DNA from: Pseudoxanthomonas sp. YR558
GTDB lineage: Bacteria > Pseudomonadota > Gammaproteobacteria > Xanthomonadales > Xanthomonadaceae
NCBI RefSeq assembly: GCF_900116385.1
Contig: NZ_FPCI01000001.1
Location: forward strand, 806,001-870,000
Direction: 5' to 3'
Length of the DNA: 64,000 nucleotides
A model generated the notes under the pieces. That model had not been told where the DNA came from. It saw nothing but the letters and a program-made list of their open reading frames with translations, and did no database searches. Position numbers and translations under genes: made by a program. Positions 44,208-53,989 of this stretch are shown here, one piece after another (position 1 is the first letter of the stretch; every line of letters begins with the position of its first letter).

Positions 44208-44834
44208 TCAGCCCGCCTGGATCGAATCGTCCGGACGGCGCTCGAGCACCTGGTCGACCAACCCATAAGCCTGGGCGTCCGCCGCACTCTTGAAGTTGTC
44301 GCGCTCGGTGTCGCGTTCGATGGTCTCCAGCGCCTGGCCGGTGTGCTTGGCGAGGATCTCGTTCAGGCGGGCACGCAAGGTCAGAATTTCGCGGGCATGG
44401 ATGTCGATATCCGTCGCCTGGCCCTGGAAGCCGCCCAGCGGCTGGTGGATCATCACGCGCGAGTTCGGCAGGGCATAACGCTTGCCCTTCGCGCCCGCTG
44501 CCAGCAGCAGTGCGCCCATGCTGGCCGCCTGGCCCACGCAGATCGTGCTCACGTCGGGCTTGATGTACTGCATGGTGTCGTAGATGGCCATGCCGGCCGT
44601 CACCACGCCACCGGGCGAGTTGATGTACAGGCTGATGTCCTTTTCGGGGTTCTCCGCCTCAAGGAACAGCATCTGCGCCACGATGACGTTGGCCACGTGG
44701 TCGTCCACGCCGCCGACCAGGAAGATCACGCGCTCCTTCAGCAGGCGCGAGTAGATGTCGTAGGCGCGCTCGCCCCGGCTGGTCTGTTCGACCACCATCG
44801 GCACCAGGTTGAGGGCTTTGGTTTCGATACTCAT
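44208..44834 (-). CDS. clpP: ClpP protease subunit
   Basis: ClpP forms the double-heptamer peptidase of ClpXP. The 208-residue protein shows the catalytic Ser105 in GQAASMGA, His130 in MIHQPLGG and Asp179 in TERDNF. The short N-terminal [18 protein letters not shown] is the processed leader type of family members. It sits between tig and clpX on the same strand. Confidence 0.97.
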   Translation of the reverse strand: MSIETKALNLVPMVVEQTSRGERAYDIYSRLLKERVIFLVGGVDDHVANVIVAQMLFLEAENPEKDISLYINSPGGVVTAGMAIYDTMQYIKPDVSTICVGQAASMGALLLAAGAKGKRYALPNSRVMIHQPLGGFQGQATDIDIHAREILTLRARLNEILAKHTGQALETIERDTERDNFKSAADAQAYGLVDQVLERRPDDSIQAG

Positions 44835-44910
44835 CTGTTCTCGCGCCTGTCGTTCATGGAAGGGGTCCGGCCTAGGATAGCCGGACCGCCTGCCCGGACG
44901 GGAGCCGGGC

Positions 44911-46203
44911 TCAGTTGCGGATGGCTTCCTGGAAGGAAAGCGTCTGCTCGGTGTGCTGGGCGCGCTCGGCGATCCAGTCGATCACCTGCTCTTCCATCAC
45001 ACGACCCTGCAGACTGTTCATCAGTTGGGGGTCGTTCCGGTACAACTCAATGACCTGCTCCGGCTCTTCGTAGGTCGAAGCGATCAGGCGCAAAGTTTCG
45101 TTAAGGCGCTTGGGATCCAGGCGCAACTGGTTGCGGCGGGCAACCTCGCCCACCAGCAGCCCCACCAGGACGCGCTTGCGGGCGGCATCGGCGAAGCCCT
45201 CATGCGCGTTGTCCGGGATCTGGACCTGCTGGCCCTGCCGGCGTGCCTGCTCGGCGGCCTGCTGGACCATCACCCGGGCCTCATTTTCGACCAGGCGCGG
45301 CGGCATCTCGACGTGCGAATAGGCGGCGATCAGCTGCTCGCCCACTTCGCGACGCAGTCGGGTCGCCAAGGCGCCCTTCAGCTCGCGCTCCAGGTTGCTG
45401 CGGATGTCGGCCTTGAACTGGTCGGCATCGCCGCCCTTCACGCCGAAGCTGCGGATGAAGTCGCGATCCACGTCGGGCACGATCGATTCGGCGACTTCGG
45501 TCACCTTCACATGCACGGCGACCTGCTTGCCCGCCAACTGCGGGACGCGCCAATCGGCCGGGAACGTCACCGACACGGTCTTCTCGTCACCCTGGGCCAG
45601 CCCGATCAGTGCTTGTTCGATCTCGCCGAACATCACGCCCGACCCGATCAGGGTGGCGCCCTTCTCGATGCCTTCTGCCGGCATGCGCTCATCGCCGGCC
45701 TGCGACCAGGTCTCCAGGCCTACGCGATCGCCTTCCTGCGCGGGGCGCTCCACGGCCTGGAACGTCCGTCGCTGCATGCGCAGATTCGACACCATCTGCT
45801 CGATGTCGGCGTCCGTCACGTCGGCGGTGTGGCGGATGACGTTCAACTTGGTCACGTCAACGTCACCGAAATCCGGCACAACTTCGAACGTCGCCACGAA
45901 ATCCAGTTCGCCCGCGCCCTGCTTCTCGATACGCGGATTGCCGGCGAGCTGGAGGTCCTGCTCACGCACGGCATTGTTGAAGGTCTCGCGCAGCAGGCCG
46001 TCCAGCGCTTCGGCACGCACTTGATCGCCATAACGCTGCTCGATGACCTTGGCCGGGACCTTGCCCGGACGGAAGCCCTTGATGCGGGCGGTGCGCGACA
46101 ACTCGCGCAGGCGACCACCGATATGGGTGTCCAGACGTTCAGCCGGCAGGCTGAAGCTCATGCGGCGTTCGAGATTGCCGATCGATTCGACCGAAACTTG
46201 CAT
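44911..46203 (-). CDS. tig: Trigger factor
   Basis: Trigger factor is the ribosome-bound folding chaperone with peptidyl-prolyl isomerase activity. The start is ATG 46203 ([17 protein letters not shown]). The 430-residue protein has the ribosome-binding loop [17 protein letters not shown] (about 44-60), the PPIase domain (about 150-245) and helical C-terminal arms. It heads the tig-clpP-clpX-lon-hup series. Confidence 0.96.
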   Translation of the reverse strand: MQVSVESIGNLERRMSFSLPAERLDTHIGGRLRELSRTARIKGFRPGKVPAKVIEQRYGDQVRAEALDGLLRETFNNAVREQDLQLAGNPRIEKQGAGELDFVATFEVVPDFGDVDVTKLNVIRHTADVTDADIEQMVSNLRMQRRTFQAVERPAQEGDRVGLETWSQAGDERMPAEGIEKGATLIGSGVMFGEIEQALIGLAQGDEKTVSVTFPADWRVPQLAGKQVAVHVKVTEVAESIVPDVDRDFIRSFGVKGGDADQFKADIRSNLERELKGALATRLRREVGEQLIAAYSHVEMPPRLVENEARVMVQQAAEQARRQGQQVQIPDNAHEGFADAARKRVLVGLLVGEVARRNQLRLDPKRLNETLRLIASTYEEPEQVIELYRNDPQLMNSLQGRVMEEQVIDWIAERAQHTEQTLSFQEAIRN

Positions 46204-46378
46204 ACTCACTGACTCCTGCGGCCACGGCACTGCCGGGGCGATGTTGATAATCCGGGACGCCTGGGACGCGAGCACAAGGCCCGGCCGGCGGAACTTGTTA
46301 GTTTCGCCGATTCCGGGGCTGGCTGCCAGCGGGGCCGCATAAGGGGAGCTGGGGCGCCATCCGGGATGCGGTGGGCCG

Positions 46379-46464
46379 TGGTGCGAAAGGAGGGACTCGA
46401 ACCCTCACGGGGGTTACCCGCTGGAACCTAAATCCAGTGCGTCTACCAATTCCGCCACTTTCGC
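46379..46464 (-). tRNA. tRNA-Leu (anticodon TAG)
   Basis: 86-nt class II tRNA, acceptor GCGAAAG, anticodon TAG in ATTTAGG, variable arm, encoded CCA. It lies just upstream of tig. Confidence 0.97.
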
Positions 46465-46546
46465 AGTGTCTGACGATTGTACCGCGCCTCGACCGCTCCT
46501 CGGCGCCTGACCGGCGAACGCGCCGGGGTGAACCACCCGCACAAAG

Positions 46547-46575
46547 AAAAACGCCCGGCGTGAGCCGGGCGTTTT
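46547..46575. terminator. Terminator between tRNA-Lys and tRNA-Leu
   Basis: A GC-rich hairpin (ACGCCCGGC/GCCGGGCGT) with A-run and T-run. Read leftward it ends the Pro-Arg-His-Lys tRNA transcript, so tRNA-Leu likely has its own promoter. Confidence 0.8.
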
Positions 46576-46581
46576 CGGGTT

Positions 46582-46657
46582 TGGTGGGCCGTCAAGGATT
46601 CGAACCTTGGACCTATTGATTAAGAGTCAACTGCTCTACCAACTGAGCTAACGGCCC
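46582..46657 (-). tRNA. tRNA-Lys (anticodon CTT)
   Basis: 76 nt, acceptor GGGCCGT/ACGGCCC, anticodon CTT in CTCTTAA, encoded CCA. Confidence 0.97.
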
Positions 46658-46733
46658 CGAAAAACTGGCTGCGTAGTGTAACCGCATCTTCTTTTTGTGT
46701 GAACCCCCGCGAGTGCGGGAATTCGTGGATCAG

Positions 46734-46811
46734 TGGGGTGGCTGAGGGGACTCGAACCCCCGACATCTGGAATCACAATCCAGTACTCTAACCAGCTGAG
46801 CTACAGCCACC
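46734..46811 (-). tRNA. tRNA-His (anticodon GTG)
   Basis: 78 nt including the extra G at -1 that pairs with C73, anticodon GTG in TTGTGAT, encoded CCA. Confidence 0.96.
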
Positions 46812-46848
46812 ACTGAAGCTTTTTCTCCTGTCGCCGCACACCGGTAAG

Positions 46849-46925
46849 TGGCGCGCCCGACAGGACTCGAACCTGTAACCGCCGGCTTAGAAGGCCGGTG
46901 CTCTATCCGGTTGAGCTACGGGCGC
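46849..46925 (-). tRNA. tRNA-Arg (anticodon TCT)
   Basis: 77 nt, acceptor GCGCCCG/CGGGCGC, anticodon TCT in CTTCTAA, encoded CCA. Confidence 0.97.
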
Positions 46926-46979
46926 CCGGTCCGGATTCTCGCCCTACCCTGTCGGTTACGCCAAGGCAGTACATCAGGC

Positions 46980-47056
46980 TGGTCGGGGTAGAGGGATTCG
47001 AACCCCCGACCCTCTGCTCCCAAAGCAGATGCGCTACCAGACTGCGCTATACCCCG
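46980..47056 (-). tRNA. tRNA-Pro (anticodon TGG)
   Basis: 77 nt, acceptor CGGGGTA/TACCCCG, anticodon TGG in TTTGGGA, encoded CCA. First tRNA of the leftward Pro-Arg-His-Lys cluster. Confidence 0.97.
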
Positions 47057-47204
47057 ACGAGGGTCCCGGCGTGGCGTCTGGACGCCAACGAGGCCGCGTA
47101 TTGTCGGAACACCGGGCCCGGCTGTCAAACGAAACATGACGGAGCACCGCTTGGGATATGCTCGTCGGCTGGGGACAGAAGTCCGATGACCACATGAGGG
47201 AACC

Positions 47205-47981
47205 ATGATACGCAGCGGCAATCCGGCACTGAAGGAATCCACCTTCCTCGACCTCGGCACGGGCAGCGTGGTGTCGCGCGAGGGCGGCACGATGACGCTC
47301 AATGGCACCGTCAACAAAACCGGCATCCTGCTGTTGCTGTCGGTGCTGACGGCCGCCTTCGCCTGGACGCAGTCGGTCGTCACCGGCCCCGATGGTGTCG
47401 CCACTGTGGCGCCGGGGATCATGATTTACGCTCTGGGCGGCGCCATTGGCGGCTTCATCCTCGCCCTGGTCACCGTGTTCAAGAAGGAGTGGTCGGCCGT
47501 CACCGCGCCGATGTACGCGCTGGTGGAGGGCTTCTTCCTCGGTGCGATTTCGGCGGTGTTCGAGCTGAAGTATCCGGGCATCGTGTTCCAGGCCGTGCTG
47601 CTGACGTTCGGCACGCTGGGCGCCCTGCTGGTGGCCTATCGCAGCGGCCTGATCCGCGCCACCGAGAATTTCAAGCTCGGCGTGGTCGCAGCGACCGGTG
47701 GCATCGCCCTGGTCTACCTGGTGTCGATGGGTCTGCGCCTGTTCGGCAAGGAAATGCCGCTGATCCATGAGTCGGGCATCGTCGGCATCGGCTTCAGCCT
47801 GTTCGTGGTCGTGATCGCTGCGCTGAACCTGGTGCTCGATTTCGACTTCATCGAGTCCGGCGTCGAAGCCGGCGCGCCGAAGTACATGGAGTGGTACGGC
47901 GCGTTCGGCCTGATGGTCACGCTGGTGTGGCTGTACATCGAGTTCCTGCGCCTGCTGGCTAAGCTGCAGTCGCGCGACTGA
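47205..47981 (+). CDS. Bax inhibitor-1/YccA-family membrane protein
   Basis: The 258-residue protein has about seven hydrophobic segments between residues 38 and 252, separated by short loops, with an acidic tail region, and resembles the Bax inhibitor-1-like branch annotated as YccA/YbhL-type or Bax1-I. The N-terminal NPALKESTF motif is characteristic of this subgroup. Its function in bacteria is unclear; homologues are proposed calcium-leak channels or FtsH modulators. It converges with the antiporter gene at a terminator. Confidence 0.88.
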   Translation: MIRSGNPALKESTFLDLGTGSVVSREGGTMTLNGTVNKTGILLLLSVLTAAFAWTQSVVTGPDGVATVAPGIMIYALGGAIGGFILALVTVFKKEWSAVTAPMYALVEGFFLGAISAVFELKYPGIVFQAVLLTFGTLGALLVAYRSGLIRATENFKLGVVAATGGIALVYLVSMGLRLFGKEMPLIHESGIVGIGFSLFVVVIAALNLVLDFDFIESGVEAGAPKYMEWYGAFGLMVTLVWLYIEFLRLLAKLQSRD

Positions 47982-48004
47982 TATCCACCGTCGTCCCGAA
48001 ACGA

Positions 48005-48028
48005 AAAGGGCGCCCTAGGGCGCCCTTT
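48005..48028. terminator. Bidirectional terminator between the Bax1-I and NhaC genes
   Basis: AAAGGGCGCCC/GGGCGCCCTTT hairpin, 11-bp stem with a 2-base loop, between two convergent genes. Confidence 0.8.
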
Positions 48029-48029
48029 C

Positions 48030-49346
48030 TTATGCGGTGGCGACCCTGCCCCGCCGCGAGGGCCAGACCATGAAGAGCACGGTCACGCCGGCGAGCAACC
48101 AGCAGTAATGCACCTTTCCCATCAGCGCCAGCGGCGACAGGCTGGCCAGGGACGCCGCCAGCAGGATTTGCGCACCGTACGGCAGCAGGCTCTGCACGAT
48201 GCAGACGAAGATATCGAGCACGCTAGCCGCGCGCGCAGGCGGAACGTCATGGCGTTCGGCGATGTCGCGGGCCACACCGCCGCTGATCAGGATGGCAACC
48301 GTATTGTTGGCCGTGAACACGTCCGTCAGCGAAGCCAGCGCGGCAATGCACCACTCGCCGGTACGGCGACCGGTGTTTCCGCGGGCGATGCGCGTGATCT
48401 GCCGGGCTAGCCAGTCCAAGCCGCCACTCGCTTTCATGAGTGCGCCAAGGCCGCCGATGAACAAAGCCAGCAAGGTGATCTCCACCACGCCCTCGAAACC
48501 GGCATAGATATCGTCGGCGAAGTTGGGCAACGCGTAGTCGGCCGGCCCGAACCACAGCCCGAACAGCCCCGCCACCACCAATCCGATCGTCAATACGACC
48601 AGCACGTCCAGGCCGGTGATCGCCAGGATCAGTACCAGGACGTAAGGCAGCACCAACCAGGGAGACGAGGGTTCGGCAGCTTCCACGGGGGAGGCATCCC
48701 CGACGACTGCGAGCACCACCAACGTCAGCAGCGCGGCTGGCAGGGCGATCTTCACGTTCTCGCGGAATTTCTCCCGCACGGTGCACCCCTGCGTGCGCGC
48801 CGCGGCGATGGCGGTGTCCGAGATCACCGACAGGTTGTCGCCGAACGTCGCACCGCCCAGCACGGCGCCCACCACCAGCGCGCGATCGATGCCTGCAGCA
48901 TCGGACACGCCCAACGCGATCGGGGTGACCGCCGCGATGGTGCCCATCGAGGTGCCGACCGCGAGCGAGAGGAAGCCCGCGACGAGGAACAAACCCGGCA
49001 GGATCAACGCCGGCGGCAGCGCACCCACGCCCAGTGCGACCACCGCATCCACCGCACCGATCTGCTTGGTGACCATCGCGAAGGCGCCGGCCAGCAGGAA
49101 GATCAGGCACATCAGGATGATGTTGCTGTCGCCGATGCCCTGCAGCAGCGTATCCATCGCCTTGATGCCGGCGCGATGCGCGATCCACAGGCCCAGCGCG
49201 ATCGCGGGAAGGATCGCCACCGGCGCGTGCAGGCGATAGAAGCCCATCGCGTCGCCCTGCTCGGTGTAATAGAGCCCCGCACCGAAGAACAGGGCGAGAA
49301 ACAGCAGCAACGGGGTCAGCGCGAGCGCGCTGGGACGGACGGACAT
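48030..49346 (-). CDS. NhaC-family Na+/H+ antiporter-like transporter
   Basis: This 438-residue inner-membrane protein has about 11 transmembrane helices and the NhaC-type blocks VGTSMGTIAAVTPIALG (about 129-145), GAVLGGATFGDNLSVISDTAIAAARTQGC (about 160-188) and FTANNTVAILISGGVA. The conserved DN-S-SD motif near residue 170 is typical of this antiporter family. The ion specificity cannot be told from sequence. It is a single leftward gene. Confidence 0.88.
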   Translation of the reverse strand: MSVRPSALALTPLLLFLALFFGAGLYYTEQGDAMGFYRLHAPVAILPAIALGLWIAHRAGIKAMDTLLQGIGDSNIILMCLIFLLAGAFAMVTKQIGAVDAVVALGVGALPPALILPGLFLVAGFLSLAVGTSMGTIAAVTPIALGVSDAAGIDRALVVGAVLGGATFGDNLSVISDTAIAAARTQGCTVREKFRENVKIALPAALLTLVVLAVVGDASPVEAAEPSSPWLVLPYVLVLILAITGLDVLVVLTIGLVVAGLFGLWFGPADYALPNFADDIYAGFEGVVEITLLALFIGGLGALMKASGGLDWLARQITRIARGNTGRRTGEWCIAALASLTDVFTANNTVAILISGGVARDIAERHDVPPARAASVLDIFVCIVQSLLPYGAQILLAASLASLSPLALMGKVHYCWLLAGVTVLFMVWPSRRGRVATA

Positions 49347-49478
49347 GGCAAGGCCTTCTGCGTGGGGTCGCGGATTGTGCGTGCCACCAGCCTAGCGTCC
49401 AACCCCATGGATGGGACAGGGGCCAACAAAAACGGGACGCTGAGCGTCCCGTTCGTGCTTGCCGCGATGTGGCCGTGC

Positions 49479-50486
49479 TTACACGCGGCTGGCGATCGCC
49501 TTGGCGAACGTCATCGTGGTGCCCTCGCCGCCCAGGTCCGGGGTCAACGAATCCTTGGCTTCCAGCGTGGCGATGATGGCCGCGCGCAGGCGCTCGGCCT
49601 TCTCCGGCTGGCCCAGGTGGTCCAGCATCTGGGCTGCGCCCAGCAGCAGCGCGCACGGATTGGCGACGCCCTTGCCGGCGATGTCCGGGGCCGAGCCGTG
49701 CACGGCTTCGAAGATCGCCGCATCGACGCCGATGTTGGCGCCCGGGGCCAGGCCCAGGCCGCCGACGAGGCCGGCGCACAGGTCGGAGATGATGTCGCCG
49801 AACAGGTTGGTGGTGACGATGATGTCGAACTGCTCTGGACGCATCACCAGCTGCATGCAGGTGTTGTCCACGATCATCTCGTTGGTCTGGATGTCCGGGT
49901 ACTGCGCGGCGACTTCGCGCGCGACCTTCAGGAACAGGCCCGAGGTCGTCTTCAGGATGTTCGCCTTGTGGACGATCGTGACCTTCTTGCGGCCGGTCTT
50001 GCGGGCCAGGTCGTAGGCGTAGCGCACGATGCGGTCGGAGCCCTTGCGGGTGATCTTCTGCGTCAGCAGCGCGGTCTCTCCGTCTTCCGAGATGGACTGG
50101 CCTTCGCCGATGTACGCGCCTTCGGTGTTCTCGCGCACGGTGATCAGGTCCACGCCCGACGGGAAGCGCGACTTGGTGTTCGGGAACGACTTCGCCGGAC
50201 GCACGTTGGCGTACAGGTCGAAGTGGCGGCGCAGGGCCACGTTGATCGAGCTGAAGCCCTCGCCCACCGGCGTTGTCAGCGGGCTCTTCAGGGCCACGCC
50301 GTTCTTGCGGATCGAATCCAGGGTGGCCTGCGGCAGCAGGTCGCCGTGCTTCTCCAGCGCGACCATGCCGGCATCGGCCTCTTCGTAGGTCAGGCCGACC
50401 TTGAGGGCGTCGAGCACGTACAGGGTGGCGTCCATGATCTCCGGGCCAATGCCGTCGCCGCGGATGACCGTAATCGTCTGGGTCAT
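49479..50486 (-). CDS. NAD-dependent isocitrate dehydrogenase family protein
   Basis: The 335-residue protein starts at ATG 50486 (MTQTITVIRGDGIGPEI). It has the isopropylmalate/isocitrate dehydrogenase pattern: LKSPLTTPVGEGFSSINVALR (substrate Ser), LYANVRPAKS, the metal Asp in TTNLFGDIISD and the NAD-binding HGSAPDIAGKGVANP. The short monomer and the Ser/Asn substrate loop fit the NAD-type isocitrate dehydrogenase used by Xanthomonadaceae in the TCA cycle; homoisocitrate dehydrogenase is a less likely reading. Confidence 0.9.
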   Translation of the reverse strand: MTQTITVIRGDGIGPEIMDATLYVLDALKVGLTYEEADAGMVALEKHGDLLPQATLDSIRKNGVALKSPLTTPVGEGFSSINVALRRHFDLYANVRPAKSFPNTKSRFPSGVDLITVRENTEGAYIGEGQSISEDGETALLTQKITRKGSDRIVRYAYDLARKTGRKKVTIVHKANILKTTSGLFLKVAREVAAQYPDIQTNEMIVDNTCMQLVMRPEQFDIIVTTNLFGDIISDLCAGLVGGLGLAPGANIGVDAAIFEAVHGSAPDIAGKGVANPCALLLGAAQMLDHLGQPEKAERLRAAIIATLEAKDSLTPDLGGEGTTMTFAKAIASRV

Positions 50487-50636
50487 TGAGTGGGGTTTCC
50501 GAACAGGGGCGCGCGCGGGCCGGGGCCGGAACGGGCGCAAAGGGGAAGGTCTGTGCCCGCCATTATGCCCGAGGCCCCCTCGGGGCCCCAAATCGACGAT
50601 GGTCGGAGGCCCTGTGCGCGGGCTTGCAGGATCGGC

Positions 50637-51032
50637 TCAGCCGTGGTCGTGCGCGGCCGGGGCAGCGGTGTCGCCGCCTTCCAGTTGGTCGAGGAAATCC
50701 ACTGCCCGGCGCAGGTGAGGAATGACGATGGAGCCCCCCACCACGAGCCCGACGGAGAACGTCTCGAAGAATTCCTCGCGGGTCACGCCCGCTTCCTTGC
50801 ACTGCGCGACGTGATAGCTGATGCAGTCGTCGCATCGCAGGACCATCGAGGCGACCAGGCCCAAGAGCTCCTTGGTCTTCACGTCCAGCGCGCCTTCCTG
50901 GTAGGTCTGCGTGTCGAGTGCGAAGAACCGGCGGACGACCTGGTTGGGTTCGTCCAGGATGCGCTTGTTCATGCGCTGGCGGAATTCGGTGAACGCCTTC
51001 ACGCGGTCCTGGCTGTCGTCGGCAGCGCTCAT
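50637..51032 (-). CDS. Carboxymuconolactone decarboxylase/AhpD-like protein
   Basis: The 131-residue protein has the AhpD-like redox motif CDDC with a following His (Cys67, Cys70, His74) inside a helical CMD domain (MVLRCDDCISYHVAQCKEAG). AhpD-like proteins act as thiol-disulfide peroxidase partners. Its start overlaps the glutaredoxin stop by 4 bases, so the two redox genes are coupled. The His-rich tail (AAHDHG) is unusual. Confidence 0.88.
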   Translation of the reverse strand: MSAADDSQDRVKAFTEFRQRMNKRILDEPNQVVRRFFALDTQTYQEGALDVKTKELLGLVASMVLRCDDCISYHVAQCKEAGVTREEFFETFSVGLVVGGSIVIPHLRRAVDFLDQLEGGDTAAPAAHDHG

Positions 51033-51319
51033 GCGGCCTCCCCCGCCAGCAGCGCGTCGAGCTTGCCCGCACGGTGCAGCGCGATCATGTCGTCATAGCC
51101 GCCCACGTGGACATCGCCGACGAAAATCTGCGGCACGCTGGTGCGCTTGGCCTTGGCGATCATCTTCTCGCGCTCGGCCGGGTCCAGGTCGATGCGGACC
51201 TCGGTCCAGGTCTGGCCCTTGCTCTTCAGGAAGTTCTTCGCGGCCACGCAGTACGGACAGATGGCCGTGCTGTAGAGGGTGATTTCCGGCGCGGTGGCGC
51301 CTTGCGGGGTGTCGCTCAA
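51029..51319 (-). CDS. grxC: Glutaredoxin 3
   Basis: A 96-residue glutaredoxin with the dithiol active site CPYC (Cys21, Cys24), the cis-Pro block TSVPQIFVGDVHVGGYDDM and a normal C-terminal helix. I choose the TTG at 51319, which follows a GGAGAT ribosome site; the longer frame to 51436 has an unlikely extension. It reduces protein and glutathione disulfides and is coupled with the CMD-fold gene. Confidence 0.92.
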   Translation of the reverse strand: MSDTPQGATAPEITLYSTAICPYCVAAKNFLKSKGQTWTEVRIDLDPAEREKMIAKAKRTSVPQIFVGDVHVGGYDDMIALHRAGKLDALLAGEAA

Positions 51320-51506
51320 GGGAGATCTCCGGAACGAAAAGGACTTACTGCGGTCCCAACCAATATCGGGGCGACCGGGTCGTGTTACAGCCGGGGACGT
51401 GGAACAGTGCGGACCGGTACTGGCCCGGTTAACCACGTATTCACTCGCCCGGATCGATGACCGGTCATTCTGATGACGGCGCCATTATCCGCCACGGAGC
51501 TTCGAT

Positions 51507-53147
51507 TTGCGCCCACTGCTGCTCGCCACTGCCCTGACCCTCGTCCTCGCAGCGCCGCTGGCGGCATCGCAGGACAGCCGGCTACCCGACATCGGTTCTT
51601 CCGCCGGCGAGTTGCTCACCCCGGCGCGCCAGGCGCAATACGGCGGCATGATGCTGCGCGAGCTGCGCAACTATGGCTACCTGCTGGAGGACCCGCTGGT
51701 CACGGACTGGCTGCAGACCGTCGGCAGCCGGCTCGGCGCCGACAGCGACAACCCCCAGCAGGCGTATACGTTCTTCATGATGCGCGACCGCCAGATCAAT
51801 GCGTTCGCCACCCTGGGCGGCTACATCGGCATGAACGCCGGCCTGGTGTTGACGGCCGACCGCGAGGACGAAGTGGCCGCCGTGCTCTCCCATGAAATCG
51901 CCCACGTCACCCAGCAACACGTGCTGCGCGGGGTGGAACGGGCGCAGCGCGACCAGATCCCGATCCTGCTGGGCATGCTGGGCGCCATCGTGCTGGCACA
52001 GGCGGCCGGTGGCAGCTCCAGCGGCGATGCCTCACAGGCGGCCATCGCATCGGCGATGGGCCTGATGCAGCAGCGGCAGATCGACTACACCCGTTCCAAC
52101 GAATCCGAGGCCGACCGCGTGGGCATCCGCACGCTGTCGCGTGCCGGCTACGACATCGATGCGATGGCAGGCTTCTTCTCCAAACTGCAGCAGGCCACCC
52201 GCGTCGCGCGAGGCAGCGGTCGCGAGGCGGTCCCCGACTACCTGCAGACCCACCCGGTCACCACGACCCGCATCAGCGAAGCCCGCCAGCGCGCGGATCA
52301 GTTGCGCGGCGAGCAGGTCACGACCGTCACCGCCGTTCCGGGTGGCGAACGTGTGGAACGGTTCGACCGACGCGGCATCACGCTGCCCGAGACACGCAGC
52401 GCGAATCCTCTGCTGCCGGTTCCGGTCACCTTGCCCTCGCTCGCTTTTAGCCAAGGCGGGACCGGCGATTTCGACTGGGCACGCGAGCGCCTCCGCGCAC
52501 TCAGTGCAGACACCCCGTCGGCCGCCGTGCGCGAGTACGAAACCCTGCGCCGCCAGACCGGCAAGCCGCTGGGCGGCCCGCAGCGCTATGGCCTGGCCGT
52601 CGCCCACCTGCAGGGCGGTGACGTCCGCACGGCCCTGGCCGAACTGCGCAAGCTCGAGGACGATCATCCGGACAGCCTGTGGGTGTCCTTGACCCTGGGC
52701 GAGGCCGAGTCCCGGACCGGCGATACCGCCGCCGCGAACCGGCGTTTCGATGCCCTGGTCCAGCGCCTGCCGCAGAGCCGCCCGGTGGCCTTGACCTACG
52801 CCAAGGTACTGAATGAACAGGGCGGCGCCGCCGCCGGGCGCCGGGCGCAGGCCGTGCTGCGCCCCCTCATGGCGCGGGCCGGCGACGACCCGGTCTTCCA
52901 GCAGCAGTTCGCCCGGGCCAACGAACTGGCGGGCGACATGGCCCGGGCCGGCGAGGCCTATGCGGAGGCCGCCTACCTCAACGGACGCCCCGAGCAGGCC
53001 CTGATCCAGCTTCAGAATCTCAAGAAGCAGAGCGATCTGGATTACTACGCCCGCGCCCGGGTCGACGCCCGCATCGCCGCGATCACCCCCGAGGTGCTGG
53101 AACTGCGCCGGCAGGGTATCCGCGACCCGGACGTCGAACGCCGCTGA
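51507..53147 (+). CDS. bepA: M48 metalloprotease with TPR repeats (BepA-like)
   Basis: BepA is a periplasmic protease-chaperone that checks LptD and outer-membrane protein assembly. The start is TTG 51507 behind GGAG. The 546-residue protein has a signal peptide (cleavage after PLAAS, about residue 21), the zinc motif HEIAH (His129, Glu130, His133), the third ligand Glu201 in NESEADR, and a C-terminal TPR region (about 310-520). Order and length match the family. Confidence 0.92.
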   Translation: MRPLLLATALTLVLAAPLAASQDSRLPDIGSSAGELLTPARQAQYGGMMLRELRNYGYLLEDPLVTDWLQTVGSRLGADSDNPQQAYTFFMMRDRQINAFATLGGYIGMNAGLVLTADREDEVAAVLSHEIAHVTQQHVLRGVERAQRDQIPILLGMLGAIVLAQAAGGSSSGDASQAAIASAMGLMQQRQIDYTRSNESEADRVGIRTLSRAGYDIDAMAGFFSKLQQATRVARGSGREAVPDYLQTHPVTTTRISEARQRADQLRGEQVTTVTAVPGGERVERFDRRGITLPETRSANPLLPVPVTLPSLAFSQGGTGDFDWARERLRALSADTPSAAVREYETLRRQTGKPLGGPQRYGLAVAHLQGGDVRTALAELRKLEDDHPDSLWVSLTLGEAESRTGDTAAANRRFDALVQRLPQSRPVALTYAKVLNEQGGAAAGRRAQAVLRPLMARAGDDPVFQQQFARANELAGDMARAGEAYAEAAYLNGRPEQALIQLQNLKKQSDLDYYARARVDARIAAITPEVLELRRQGIRDPDVERR

Positions 53148-53182
53148 ACCGCGCCGGCGACGTTATGACAGCCCGCTGGCAC

Positions 53183-53211
53183 GTCATGTAATCGTCATAA
53201 AATTGTCGTCT
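53183..53211 (+). promoter_or_regulatory. Pho box upstream of phoB
   Basis: Three direct repeats start at 53183, 53194 and 53205 with 11-bp spacing (GTCATGTAATC, GTCATAAAATT, GTCGTCTACTG). PhoB binds such 11-bp TGTCAT-like repeats. This supports phosphate-starvation autoregulation and argues for the GTG start at 53245. Confidence 0.8.
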
Positions 53212-53244
53212 ACTGGCGCAGACCCCCACGCCACCGGACGCCGC

Positions 53245-53934
53245 GTGCAGAAGCACATCCTGATCGTCGACGACGAACCCGCCATCCGCGACATGGTGGC
53301 TTTCGCCCTGCGCAAGGGCGAATACGAGCCCATCCACGCCGGTGACGCCCGCGAGGCCCAGAACGCCATCGCCGACCGCGTCCCCGACCTGATCCTGCTG
53401 GACTGGATGCTGCCCGGCACCAGCGGCCTGGAGCTGGCCCGCCGCTGGCGCAAGGACGCCATGACCCGGGACGTGCCGATCATCATGCTCACCGCCCGCG
53501 GCGAGGAAAACGACCGTGTCGGTGGCCTCGAAGCTGGCGTGGACGATTACGTGGTCAAGCCCTTCTCGGCCCGTGAACTGCTCGCCCGCATCCGCGCCGT
53601 CATGCGCCGCTCGCGCGACGACGACGAGGACGGCAGCGTGTCGGTGGGCAACCTGCGCATCGACGGTGCCGCCCATCGCGTGTTCGCCGGCGACACGCCG
53701 GTGCCGATCGGCCCCACCGAGTACCGGCTGCTGCATTTCTTCATGACCCATCCCGAGCGCGTGTACTCCCGCACTCAGCTGCTGGACCACGTCTGGGGCG
53801 GCAGCGTATACGTGGAAGAGCGCACCGTGGACGTGCACATCCGACGCCTACGCAAGACGCTCGAACCGCATGGCCTGGAGAACATGGTGCAGACGGTCCG
53901 CGGCTCCGGCTACCGGTTCTCCGCGGCGATGTAA
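53245..53934 (+). CDS. phoB: Phosphate regulon response regulator PhoB
   Basis: The 229-residue OmpR-family regulator starts at GTG 53245; the TTG at 53203 lies in the Pho box. The receiver domain has Asp10, the phosphorylated Asp53 in LLDWMLPG and Lys105 in VVKPFSARELL. The C-terminal winged helix shows EYRLLHFFMTHPERVYSRTQLLDHVWG and RTVDVHIRRLRK. It activates phosphate-starvation genes and leads the phoB-phoR-ppk1 transcript. Confidence 0.95.
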   Translation: MQKHILIVDDEPAIRDMVAFALRKGEYEPIHAGDAREAQNAIADRVPDLILLDWMLPGTSGLELARRWRKDAMTRDVPIIMLTARGEENDRVGGLEAGVDDYVVKPFSARELLARIRAVMRRSRDDDEDGSVSVGNLRIDGAAHRVFAGDTPVPIGPTEYRLLHFFMTHPERVYSRTQLLDHVWGGSVYVEERTVDVHIRRLRKTLEPHGLENMVQTVRGSGYRFSAAM

Positions 53935-53989
53935 GCCGCAGGCCCCGGCCTGCGCGTCGCTGTCATACATATCTGCCTACAATCGATCC

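Noticed and set aside
42860..44293. A 477-codon open frame on the plus strand opposite clpX
   Set aside because: Shadow of clpX caused by third-position GC bias.
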